17,425 nt of DNA from UBA8437 sp963933195 (GTDB lineage: Bacteria > Planctomycetota > Planctomycetia > Planctomycetales > Planctomycetaceae), in contig CAWVUS010000084.1 of the NCBI GenBank assembly GCA_963933195.1, positions 1 through 17,425 of the forward strand, read 5' to 3'. Below, piece by piece: positions 7,577 through 13,911 of the stretch (positions are counted from its first letter, which is position 1; each line of letters opens with the position of its first letter). The notes beneath the pieces are model-generated. The model saw only the letters and a program-made list of their open reading frames with translations. It was not told the origin of the DNA and did not search any database. The translations under genes and the position numbers were made by a program.

Positions 7577-7843
7577 GTCTCTTTATGAACCGGCATCAAC
7601 ACAAACGGTTCATTCGGATCCTCGGGCTTCAATTCCTTGACCTTGTCAACCATGAAGTCGACAAACGCTTCCAGATCTCCCCCAACCGAGGCATGTTGAA
7701 AACTCCCCTGGCAATACTTGGAAAAGAAACAAGGAGCAAAGGGGGCCTCCTCGCCACAAAACACGTCCACACCCTGCCGCCCGAGGCTCCTGACCATCGC
7801 CAGGGCGTGCCAACCACGCGCGTGTCACTATGACGCGGCCCAT
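7492..7843 (-). pseudogene. ATP-grasp protein remnant: N-terminal about 100 codons, frameshifted and truncated
   Basis: The ATG at 7843 has an excellent Shine-Dalgarno (GGAGG, 7 bases upstream) and reads MGRVIVT. About 7 codons later the frame must shift to continue as ARGWHALAMVRSLGRQGVDV, then a block with SKYC and EAFVDFMVDKV, then VLMPVHKETWLIAEHRERL. This matches the pre-ATP-grasp N-terminal domain of carbamoyl-phosphate-synthase-like ATP-grasp ligases (a nucleotide-binding-type strand, xxRSLGRxGV, FSxYC, then LLPVxxET and HRxRL). A 2-base deletion after the Thr codon would explain the shift (restoring a typical VTDARGW). After HRERL the resemblance ends, a stop occurs at 7492, and a membrane-protein frame takes over. 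The ATP-binding grasp domain itself, normally 200 or more residues, is missing, so the product cannot be an active ligase. Confidence 0.72.
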
Positions 7844-7850
7844 CCGATCG

Positions 7851-7855
7851 CCTCC
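7851..7855 (-). promoter_or_regulatory. Strong Shine-Dalgarno deciding the ATP-grasp remnant start
   Basis: On the minus strand GGAGG precedes the ATG at 7843 with a 7-base spacer (CGATCGG). It is one of the best ribosome-binding sites in the window. It shows that the damaged ATP-grasp gene once had a proper start here, before the frameshift a few codons later. Confidence 0.7.
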
Positions 7856-7894
7856 AGATCCACTCTGAAGCTGTTTCCAGCGGAGCATAAACGA

Positions 7895-7926
7895 AGCGAG
7901 GGATCCGTAACAACGGATCCCTCGCT
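7895..7926 (-). terminator. Hairpin terminator after the BBP7 gene
   Basis: AGCGAGGGATCCG and CGGATCCCTCGCT form a perfect 13-bp stem with a 6-base loop (TAACAA on the plus strand), about 50 bases beyond the BBP7 stop codon. In minus-strand reading the stem is followed by TCGTTTATG, a modest T-rich tail. It also insulates the ATP-grasp remnant from BBP7 transcription. Confidence 0.75.
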
Positions 7927-7975
7927 CGCACGGATCAGATTGGTGCCGGGATCGAGACGACCCGGCGGCTAGTTG

Positions 7976-9346
7976 CTACCGCAACCAGATTTGACCTCCC
8001 ACCGTCAAACCCTGCCACCAGAGCGTTTCAAACCCTGGGTCGACACCAATTGCCGGGGGCTCCGACTGACCGTTGTCGTTGTAATACACATTGTCGTGTG
8101 CTCGTGACACGCCGCTGGCCACTGTCACGTCGTATGCCACGAAGAACTCAATATCGTCACTGGGAAACAACTTCAGTGAGAATCGGAAGTCAAACACTTG
8201 GGCAAACCGTGCACTCCGTGCTGATTCACGAGTCCGCGGATCACCAAAACTTCGCAACCTGTTGGTTTCGACTTCCATTTCGTAACGGTTCACACCCAGG
8301 GCCATTTTCGGTTCAAAACCCAGGGTGAACCACTTGTGCTGCAACTGCATCCTGACGCCGATTTGCGGGGCAAATATCTCATTGTTGACACGGGAATTGA
8401 TAACGCTGACGAGGCCGAGGTCCAGCAGGCCGTCTCCGTTTATGTCTTCACCGACGTCCATCATGCCGTTGCTATTCAGGTCTTCTCCAAAATCTACTTC
8501 ACCGTCAAAACCTCCATTGAACACACCTGTCTGGAACAAACCTTCAGTCACTTCAAGATACCGGAACCCGACCATCGGCAGGATCTTAAACCCTTCACCA
8601 ACGTCAGAGTCGTTGGCGATGTAATTGACTCCCGTTCCCCACACATCCTGGACGTAACGAGCGTCGAAACTGTGGTCGTACAAAAAGTTGTTGTTGGCCG
8701 GCTGACCGTTGAGCAACGTACTTGTGGCCGCAAACACCGGGTCCAGAGGAACTCCGCCTCCCTCTTCGGTCGAACCACCGTCACTGGGTCCAAACCCCTG
8801 GGCACCGAGACCGGACATCGACATCGACCCCTCGTTCTCCTTCAATCCCCAGACGTCGAATTCAAGTCCGCCGCCACCGAACATCAATCCCACGGTGCCA
8901 CGCATGCCGTTGACGTTTTTCAACTGAATCAGATCCAACGCTGGAACCGTAGCGATTCCGATTGCGGTTCCACCCGACGACACCGTAAACGGCAATCGTT
9001 GATTGTTCACCATTGGGTTGTTGGCACCCAACAAGTGGGAACCGGGACGCTTGGCATCGTAATTCATGTAATCCAAACGGATCCACGTATTCCGAACCAG
9101 GCCCCTCAGGATTCGATCCAGGTACGTGTCCTGGTATCCCCAACCCCGGTCTCGTGACAACATCCGTTCGTTGATCACCGGCCCATCATTGGCGGGCTCT
9201 TCCCAGGCTCCAGCAGCATACGACGCCGGTGAAACACCGGTAGGCATCGTTGTCCGCGGAGATTGCGGGAAGTACTGAGCAACGGCCGGTTGCCCCACGA
9301 TCAGGGCAACCACCATTGTTTTGAGAATGACGAGACGACCGAACAT
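7976..9346 (-). CDS. BBP7-family outer-membrane beta-barrel protein
   Basis: 456 residues. The ATG at 9346 is chosen because AGGA lies 9 bases upstream (CAGGAAAGCGACGC before the ATG) and because it opens a clear signal peptide ending near VGQPAVAQ. The mature protein has short alternating beta-strands and ends with WWQGLTVGGQIWLR, whose hydrophobic/aromatic final strand is typical of outer-membrane barrels. Family features are RNTWIRLDYMNYDAKRPG near the start, the strand around GLMFGGGGLEFDVWG, and MVGFRYLEVTEGL, all as in planctomycete BBP7 proteins (PF07585, formerly DUF1551). A two-copy acidic repeat (GEDLNSNGMMDV, GEDINGDGLLDL; residues 287-310) is inserted in what should be a surface loop. 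The role is unknown in the family; transport or adhesion is conjecture. The gene is monocistronic, with its own terminator and a long upstream region containing two dyads. Confidence 0.9.
   Translation of the reverse strand: MFGRLVILKTMVVALIVGQPAVAQYFPQSPRTTMPTGVSPASYAAGAWEEPANDGPVINERMLSRDRGWGYQDTYLDRILRGLVRNTWIRLDYMNYDAKRPGSHLLGANNPMVNNQRLPFTVSSGGTAIGIATVPALDLIQLKNVNGMRGTVGLMFGGGGLEFDVWGLKENEGSMSMSGLGAQGFGPSDGGSTEEGGGVPLDPVFAATSTLLNGQPANNNFLYDHSFDARYVQDVWGTGVNYIANDSDVGEGFKILPMVGFRYLEVTEGLFQTGVFNGGFDGEVDFGEDLNSNGMMDVGEDINGDGLLDLGLVSVINSRVNNEIFAPQIGVRMQLQHKWFTLGFEPKMALGVNRYEMEVETNRLRSFGDPRTRESARSARFAQVFDFRFSLKLFPSDDIEFFVAYDVTVASGVSRAHDNVYYNDNGQSEPPAIGVDPGFETLWWQGLTVGGQIWLR
8417..8488 (-). repeat. 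Two-copy 12-residue Ca2+-loop-like repeat within the BBP7 protein
   Basis: GEDLNSNGMMDV and GEDINGDGLLDL (residues 287-298 and 299-310) are adjacent copies. Each has the Dx[ND]x[ND]GxxD pattern of dockerin, EF-hand-like and thrombospondin type 3 calcium loops. The two copies are diverged in DNA but match in spacing. Calcium binding is inferred from the pattern alone. Confidence 0.7.
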
Positions 9347-9377
9347 GCGTCGCTTTCCTGAAACCCTTGTCCGAACC

Positions 9378-9394
9378 AACGCGCAACACGCGTT
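9378..9394. promoter_or_regulatory. 6-bp inverted repeat upstream of BBP7
   Basis: AACGCG and CGCGTT flank the 5-base spacer CAACA. The dyad lies 32 bases upstream of the BBP7 start codon, so it falls in the leader or promoter and could be an operator or a small RNA hairpin near the ribosome-binding site. Confidence 0.35.
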
Positions 9395-9416
9395 CGTCTG
9401 GTAACGGTTGTACGGC

Positions 9417-9451
9417 TTATGACGTCAGTATCGGCCTTACGACCGTCATAA
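9417..9451. promoter_or_regulatory. 8-bp inverted repeat with 19-bp spacer in the BBP7/hydrolase intergenic region
   Basis: TTATGACG (9417-9424) and CGTCATAA (9444-9451) are perfect inverted copies with centres about 27 bp apart, between two and three helical turns. This is compatible with a dimeric regulator site, or with an RNA stem. It lies 71 bases upstream of the BBP7 ATG. No matching copy was noticed elsewhere in the window. Confidence 0.4.
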
Positions 9452-9664
9452 CTTGCCTGAAACACGTCTTCGTTCCACGGTTCGTTGCTTTCAATTGGAC
9501 CGAACGGATGAATCCTCGATGGATGTTCCACGATGAATCACCCGGGTGACCGGCCTGAAGCCATCCCGGGGCCTATTCGCAATCACGCTCTCATTCAGAT
9601 ATTCTTGCCGACACGCCTGTTTTGGGCGCCGACCGGCTCCGACTTCGCACATCCTGGTTACACA

Positions 9665-10600
9665 ATGGCCGCCATTGATTTTCGCGACCGTCTTTTGTCC
9701 GGACTTGGCGGCGACTGGCCAAAACCATGCCCGCTCAACACCCGCGTCACCGCGACAGAGCAGAAAGAGGGCTACCGGCTGGTCAGCCTGAACTACGAGG
9801 TCGAACCTGGTGACCGGGTTCCAGCGTTTCTCCTGATCCCGGACGGGGCCACGCCAGAGAAACCAACACCAGGCATCGCTATCTGGCATCAGCACGCCGG
9901 ACAGTACCACTTGGGAAAAAGTGAACCTGCAGGGTTGGCCGGCAACAAGATGCACCACACCGGGGTCGCACTGGCCCGGGAGGGTTATGTCGTGCTCTGC
10001 CCCGACGCCCTGTGCTTTGAAGACCGGCGAGACCCAACTGGCAAACTCAAGACTCACTGGTACGAACGTTTCGAGTTTCTTCGTTACGTGGTCGCTGGAA
10101 AATGCATGGCCTGGAAGAACATCCTGGACATGCGGCGAGCCGTCGACGTGCTGGCCAACCTCGAGGAAGTGAATGCTGACCGCCTGGGATGCTACGGACA
10201 CTCGATGGGGTCGACTCACACCTGGCTTGTCGGCCCCTGGGAATCCCGGCTGAAATGCCTGGTGGGCAACTGCTGCCTCCCCACCTACCAAGCCATCCAC
10301 GAAAACCACATGCTGCACTGTTTCCCGAACTTCGTTCCCGGCATCCACGCCCATGGTGACACCCCCGACATTGCCGCGTTGATCGCCCCACGCGCCCTGC
10401 ATCTCAATTTCGGAGAGACGGACAGTGGCAGCCCGATTGACGAAGTCAAACGCGGAGTCAAAGTGATCGCCAAGGCCTACGAGGCAATCCACGCCGAAAA
10501 GAATTTTTCCCACTACATCGAGAACGGTGTCGGTCACGTGCTTTCCCCGGAAATGTGGCGGCGAACCAAAAACGTATTCGCCCGCCACCTGAAGGCCTGA
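9665..10600 (+). CDS. Alpha/beta hydrolase, dienelactone hydrolase / acetyl-xylan-esterase-like
   Basis: 311 residues from the ATG at 9665 (MAAIDFRDRL). An in-frame ATG at 9533 is possible but less likely, because its extra residues look non-coding. The fold is readable: a beta-strand and oxyanion region at GIAIWHQHAGQYHLGK, a GYVVLCPDALCFEDR strand, and the nucleophile elbow GHSMG with Ser180. The likely catalytic Asp is in GETDSG (Asp253) and the catalytic His in NGVGH (His291). Spacing suits the DLH superfamily, whose members cleave esters or lactones, often of plant or algal polysaccharide substituents. No signal peptide, so it is cytoplasmic. Four Cys cluster between 197 and 219 (KCLVGNCCLP and LHCF). 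The M20 peptidase gene starts 48 bases downstream on the same strand. The substrate cannot be told. Confidence 0.82.
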   Translation: MAAIDFRDRLLSGLGGDWPKPCPLNTRVTATEQKEGYRLVSLNYEVEPGDRVPAFLLIPDGATPEKPTPGIAIWHQHAGQYHLGKSEPAGLAGNKMHHTGVALAREGYVVLCPDALCFEDRRDPTGKLKTHWYERFEFLRYVVAGKCMAWKNILDMRRAVDVLANLEEVNADRLGCYGHSMGSTHTWLVGPWESRLKCLVGNCCLPTYQAIHENHMLHCFPNFVPGIHAHGDTPDIAALIAPRALHLNFGETDSGSPIDEVKRGVKVIAKAYEAIHAEKNFSHYIENGVGHVLSPEMWRRTKNVFARHLKA

Positions 10601-10648
10601 CCCACGCCCTCCACAGCCACCTCCCCCCAACTCCCCGGACGCACACCC

Positions 10649-11776
10649 ATGGATGCACTTGAATACAACCAGAATCTCGTTTCTTTCGAATCCACCAGCA
10701 ATCTCACCAATGCGCCGGTCAGCGACTATTGCGAGGAGGTGCTCAGCGGCCTCGGTTTTGCGATCGAACGCATCGAATACGATGACCCTTACGGCGTCCG
10801 GAAAGTCAGCATCGTTGCCAAAAAGGGAGAGGGAACCGGCGGAATGGCCTACTTTGGCCACACCGATGTGGTCCCGGCTGATCCGTGGCACACCGATGAC
10901 CATGGCCCGTTCGAACCGACGATCGTTGGCGATCTGCTGTACGGGCGGGGCAGCTGCGACATGAAGGGCTCGATCGCCTGCATGTTTGCTGCTGCGGAAC
11001 GCCTGGCCGACTTGCCACTCACCAATCCACTCTACATCACCTGCACCTCCGATGAAGAGATTGGTTACGGCGGCGCGATGGCGGTGGCCGAACGAAGCGA
11101 GTTCTTCCGGGAAATGGTGGACGGGCAATCACGTGGGATCATCGGTGAACCCACCATGCTCGAGGTGGTCTACGCTCACAAGGGCACAACCGGCCTTGTC
11201 GCCACGTCCCATGGCACCGCGTCACACTCCAGCACACGTGCCGGGCTCAACGCCAACCTGGCCATGATCCCCTACCTCGCCGAAATGAAAGCCATTCACG
11301 ACGAAACCGAGTCGCTGGCCAAATGGCAGAACGAGGAATTCGACCCACCAACGATCAGTTGGAACATCGGCATCAACGACCACACCGCTGCCGTCAACAT
11401 CACTCCGCCCCAGAGTGTCTGCACGGTCTATTTCCGAGCCATGCCAAGCCAGGAAATAGACGAATTGATCGAACGGGCGAGGGCGACTGCTGAAGCGTGT
11501 GGGATAGAGTTTGTGGTCAAGAGTCGAGCCGAGCCACTCTATATCGATCCCGACTCCCAATTCGTCCGAGAAGTCCTTGAACTGGCCGGTCGCGAGACAC
11601 CCACAACGGTTTGTTACGGAACCGATGGTGGAATGCTGACGGAACTGAAGAACATGGTGGTGATCGGCCCCGGCGACATTGCCCAGGCGCACACGTGGGA
11701 CGAATTCATCGCGCTGGAACAGCTCGAATTGGGGACCGACCTTTACGCCCGCATGATCGAAACGTGGTGCAGCTAG
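10649..11776 (+). CDS. M20-family metallopeptidase (ArgE/DapE/CPG2-like)
   Basis: 375 residues, the normal length. The ATG at 10649 begins directly with the catalytic domain and there is no signal peptide; the upstream sequence is C-rich and no good Shine-Dalgarno is seen. The two-zinc site is complete: His71 and Asp73 in GHTDVVP, Asp104 in GRGSCDMKGS, Glu136-Glu137 in SDEEIG, Glu167 in IGEPT and His348 in QAHTWDE. A dimerisation-domain motif, GTASHSS (about residues 189-195), lies between. The family hydrolyses N-acyl amino acids or dipeptides (acetylornithine, succinyl-diaminopimelate, folate-glutamate and others). Sequence alone does not pick a substrate, so argE or dapE is not assigned. 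It could be co-transcribed with the hydrolase gene 48 bases upstream. Its TAG overlaps the stop of the convergent gene (CTAG at 11773-11776). Confidence 0.92.
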   Translation: MDALEYNQNLVSFESTSNLTNAPVSDYCEEVLSGLGFAIERIEYDDPYGVRKVSIVAKKGEGTGGMAYFGHTDVVPADPWHTDDHGPFEPTIVGDLLYGRGSCDMKGSIACMFAAAERLADLPLTNPLYITCTSDEEIGYGGAMAVAERSEFFREMVDGQSRGIIGEPTMLEVVYAHKGTTGLVATSHGTASHSSTRAGLNANLAMIPYLAEMKAIHDETESLAKWQNEEFDPPTISWNIGINDHTAAVNITPPQSVCTVYFRAMPSQEIDELIERARATAEACGIEFVVKSRAEPLYIDPDSQFVREVLELAGRETPTTVCYGTDGGMLTELKNMVVIGPGDIAQAHTWDEFIALEQLELGTDLYARMIETWCS

Positions 11777-12849
11777 CGGCCGGTCCGCGATGATTTTGCG
11801 TTTTGCCGCTCTGCGCCGGCGGCCTGCTGCCGAACGGTCTCCCGACGCCGTGTCTCGCGGTTGAACTCCGACGGATCGAACACGTCCACCCCCGGGCCGC
11901 TGAGCTCCACGGGACGAAACGCTTTCCCCTTATACCGCCGCGACGGCGAGGCGGTCTTTTTCTGCCCGAGCCTCCGTTTTGCGGGAAGCGGTCGCGACCG
12001 CGCCACCCGTTGCACCCATTTTTCCAAAATTTCCAACTGGTCACGATTCAGCCCCCTGGATCGCGATTTGGTTCCCACCGAACCATGTGTCTTACGCGCA
12101 AACCCAAGCAGACGGTTGCCCGAGCCTTGCACAGAACCGATCTCGGCAACGACCGCATCGAGATTCTTCCGGGTCCGGACTCCGAAGCCACTTCGGTCGC
12201 GGCCGATGGGCTCGAGTTGAAAACTTCGTGATGTGCTCGGGCCGTGACACGAGCCATTTCCACAACGATGAGACAGCAGTGGTTGAATTTTTTGTACGAA
12301 AGCGGCCGCGACGTCCCGAGGCAGACCACCCAGAAACTCGACTGCCTCGGCATCTCGCGACATCACAGCGCTGGCCATCCGAACCGTTGGCACCGTGCCA
12401 CGAGGCCGGGTGATCGGCTCCAACTTGGCCACCATTGATCTCGCGGTACTGTTCTTCGGGGCCAATCGCTCCGCCTCGCGAAACTCGAACAGTGCCTGTT
12501 GGTTCAAACCATACGCGAGACACCACCGGGCCAGGACAATATGACGTGAAGCAGAACGATCAGGCATCTTGGCCCTGAGCTTGCGATAGGCGTCGCCGAG
12601 GTTGACGGCTTCCAGTTCCACCACGTTTCGCGGGATCACAATCCGACCGGTCACCGAATCGACCTGGTATCCCTCCCCGACCAGTTGAATCTGGCCGGCC
12701 ACCACACGGCCATTCCGCAACACGAGCACTCCAGTGGATGCGGTCTCGGCCGGCGGAGCCGCCATCCCGGCAGTGACACACACGGTCACCAACACGGCGG
12801 CGAACAGGTTCGACCGATGGAACAGGGTTCGAGCAGTCCAGGCAGCCAC
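11773..12849 (-). CDS. Secreted planctomycete protein with a CxxxxCH haem-like motif
   Basis: 358 residues from a GTG at 12849, which has GGGAG 7 bases upstream and gives a signal peptide (LFAAVLVTVCVTAGMAAPP). The next Met (29) would remove it. Residues about 38-85 form a beta-rich module (GVLVLRNGRVVAGQIQLVGEGY). A helical, TPR-like segment follows (GLNQQALFEFREAERLAPKN). The central domain has FVQKIQPLLSHRCGNGSCHG, where Cys196, Cys201 and His202 form CxxxxCH. The surrounding IQPLLSxRC resembles the start of PSCyt1-like modules, which normally carry CxxCH. CxxxxCH haem attachment is known in Desulfovibrio cytochrome c3. The C-terminal hundred residues are strongly basic and rich in Arg/Lys/Ser, probably disordered. 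A sigma70-like promoter lies 32-61 bases upstream. Function is unknown. Confidence 0.82.
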   Translation of the reverse strand: MAAWTARTLFHRSNLFAAVLVTVCVTAGMAAPPAETASTGVLVLRNGRVVAGQIQLVGEGYQVDSVTGRIVIPRNVVELEAVNLGDAYRKLRAKMPDRSASRHIVLARWCLAYGLNQQALFEFREAERLAPKNSTARSMVAKLEPITRPRGTVPTVRMASAVMSRDAEAVEFLGGLPRDVAAAFVQKIQPLLSHRCGNGSCHGPSTSRSFQLEPIGRDRSGFGVRTRKNLDAVVAEIGSVQGSGNRLLGFARKTHGSVGTKSRSRGLNRDQLEILEKWVQRVARSRPLPAKRRLGQKKTASPSRRYKGKAFRPVELSGPGVDVFDPSEFNRETRRRETVRQQAAGAERQNAKSSRTGR

Positions 12850-12880
12850 GCAGGAGCTCCCGAGAAAAGGGCGGAGCGGG

Positions 12881-12910
12881 AGGATACCGGCGAGGTTTCC
12901 CGACGGTCAA
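12881..12910 (-). promoter_or_regulatory. Candidate promoter for the CxxxxCH secreted protein
   Basis: In minus-strand reading TTGACC (12910-12905) is followed by 18 bases and TATCCT (12886-12881), matching the -35 at 5/6 and the -10 at 4/6. The predicted start is near 12875, about 25 bases before the GTG. The gap to the divergent GNAT gene is only 124 bases; no equally good plus-strand promoter was found there. Confidence 0.45.
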
Positions 12911-12973
12911 GGTCGACTGCCGAACCCGGAAGTGTCATCCTGAAAGGACCTGCCCATTGATACTCATTTCCCC

Positions 12974-13885
12974 ATGCCTCAACCACGTCCGGCCACCAAC
13001 GACGACCTTCCACAGATCATCGATCTGCTCGACTCGATATTCCGGCGGGAAAAAGGAATCCACGATCAGAGTGTGTTCACCGATTTCCCGCTGCTTTTCT
13101 CCAAGGACAACCTGGCGAATTGCCGGGTGGTGGAACGTGACGGCCGGATAGTCAGTCACGCTGCCGTCTGGCCTCGCAGTTTCAGGTGTGCCGGGAAGAC
13201 CATCGGCGTGGGCATCGTCGTCCTGGTGGCAACCGAGGCAGAATCCCGTCGCCGGGGACTGGCCGCCGCATTGATGCGGGACCTGCAGACGGTGATGCCA
13301 CAACTGGGGTGCCAACTCGGACTGCTGTGGACCGGTGTACCCGATTTTTATCGCTCACTGGGCTGGCAAACCGTAAACACCCCCGGGTGGATTGCCTCTG
13401 GACCTGGGACTGGTGGCGAACAACGACTCTCGGTGGTCGACTTTCTCCCTGAACGCCACCTGGACGCGCTCCACCACTTACATCGCTCTCAGCCAGCACA
13501 CTCCCAGCGAACCATCCATGAATCGGCCCGGTTGTTGACTCTTCCCAAGTGTCGAATCCTGGTGGGTGAACTCGATGGTGCCGCGGTCGCCTATCTTGTC
13601 GAGGGACGGGCCACCAACAAACGAGGCCTGATCGAATACGCCGGTGATTCACAGGACGTCTGGGAACTGGTCCAGCACGTGGCAGCCGAAAACGCCCCGC
13701 AACGGCTTTTGGTTTTCCCCACACACCCGGAACTCGCCGAGATGGCCCGGAAGTCCGGCTGGTCCGTCGAACCCCTGGGAAGTTCGAAGGGATTCGGTGA
13801 CGAGATGGTCCTGGTACTCGACGAGGAGGTCGCGGACCCGGCGATTCTCGAGAACCTCTTCTGCTGGGGACTCGAGCAGGCCTAG
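12974..13885 (+). CDS. GNAT-family N-acetyltransferase with a C-terminal extension
   Basis: 303 residues. The N-terminal 150 are a GNAT domain: RPATNDDLPQIIDLLDSIF (alpha-1), RVVERDGRIVSHAAVWP (beta-2 and beta-3), and the acetyl-CoA pyrophosphate loop in VATEAESRRRGLAAALM (about 85-101, with RRRGLA as the Q/RxxGxG/A motif). DFYRSLGW (124-131) is the usual final-strand signature. The second half (about 150-303) is a separate module with VVDFLPERHLDALHHLH, a strand pair around ILVGELDGAAVAYLVEG, and LLVFPTHPELAEMARKSGW. It may be a second, degenerate GNAT fold, as in Eis-like proteins, but lacks a clear CoA loop. No signal peptide. The start lacks a visible Shine-Dalgarno; AAAGGA is about 30 bases upstream, too far. 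The acceptor substrate is unknown. The gene converges on the DUF1501 gene with a 26-base gap. Confidence 0.85.
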   Translation: MPQPRPATNDDLPQIIDLLDSIFRREKGIHDQSVFTDFPLLFSKDNLANCRVVERDGRIVSHAAVWPRSFRCAGKTIGVGIVVLVATEAESRRRGLAAALMRDLQTVMPQLGCQLGLLWTGVPDFYRSLGWQTVNTPGWIASGPGTGGEQRLSVVDFLPERHLDALHHLHRSQPAHSQRTIHESARLLTLPKCRILVGELDGAAVAYLVEGRATNKRGLIEYAGDSQDVWELVQHVAAENAPQRLLVFPTHPELAEMARKSGWSVEPLGSSKGFGDEMVLVLDEEVADPAILENLFCWGLEQA

Positions 13886-13911
13886 TAGGGTCAGCGGACC
13901 ATCACGGCCCA

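Larger units (their letters stand above)
9347..9664. other. Divergent intergenic region between BBP7 and the alpha/beta hydrolase
   Basis: About 318 bases without a gene that I accept. It holds the two dyads listed separately and the leader of BBP7. A weak plus-strand promoter candidate is TTCGCA (9576-9581), 18 bases, then TATTCT (9600-9605). An in-frame ATG at 9533 could extend the hydrolase by 44 residues, but those codons give no recognisable protein and the candidate promoter would lie inside them. Confidence 0.5.

Noticed and set aside
8336..9157. Plus-strand open frame of 273 codons within the BBP7 gene
   Set aside because: Antisense to a gene with a signal peptide and family motifs; no start signal.
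9491..11128. Minus-strand open frame of 545 codons opposite the hydrolase and peptidase genes
   Set aside because: Both plus-strand genes have complete catalytic motifs in correct order; the antisense frame spans the gap between them and shows no domain.
13886..13911. Possible hairpin between the GNAT and DUF1501 stops (GTAGGG and CTACCC)
   Set aside because: The arms are mirror-like rather than true inverted complements, so no stable stem forms.
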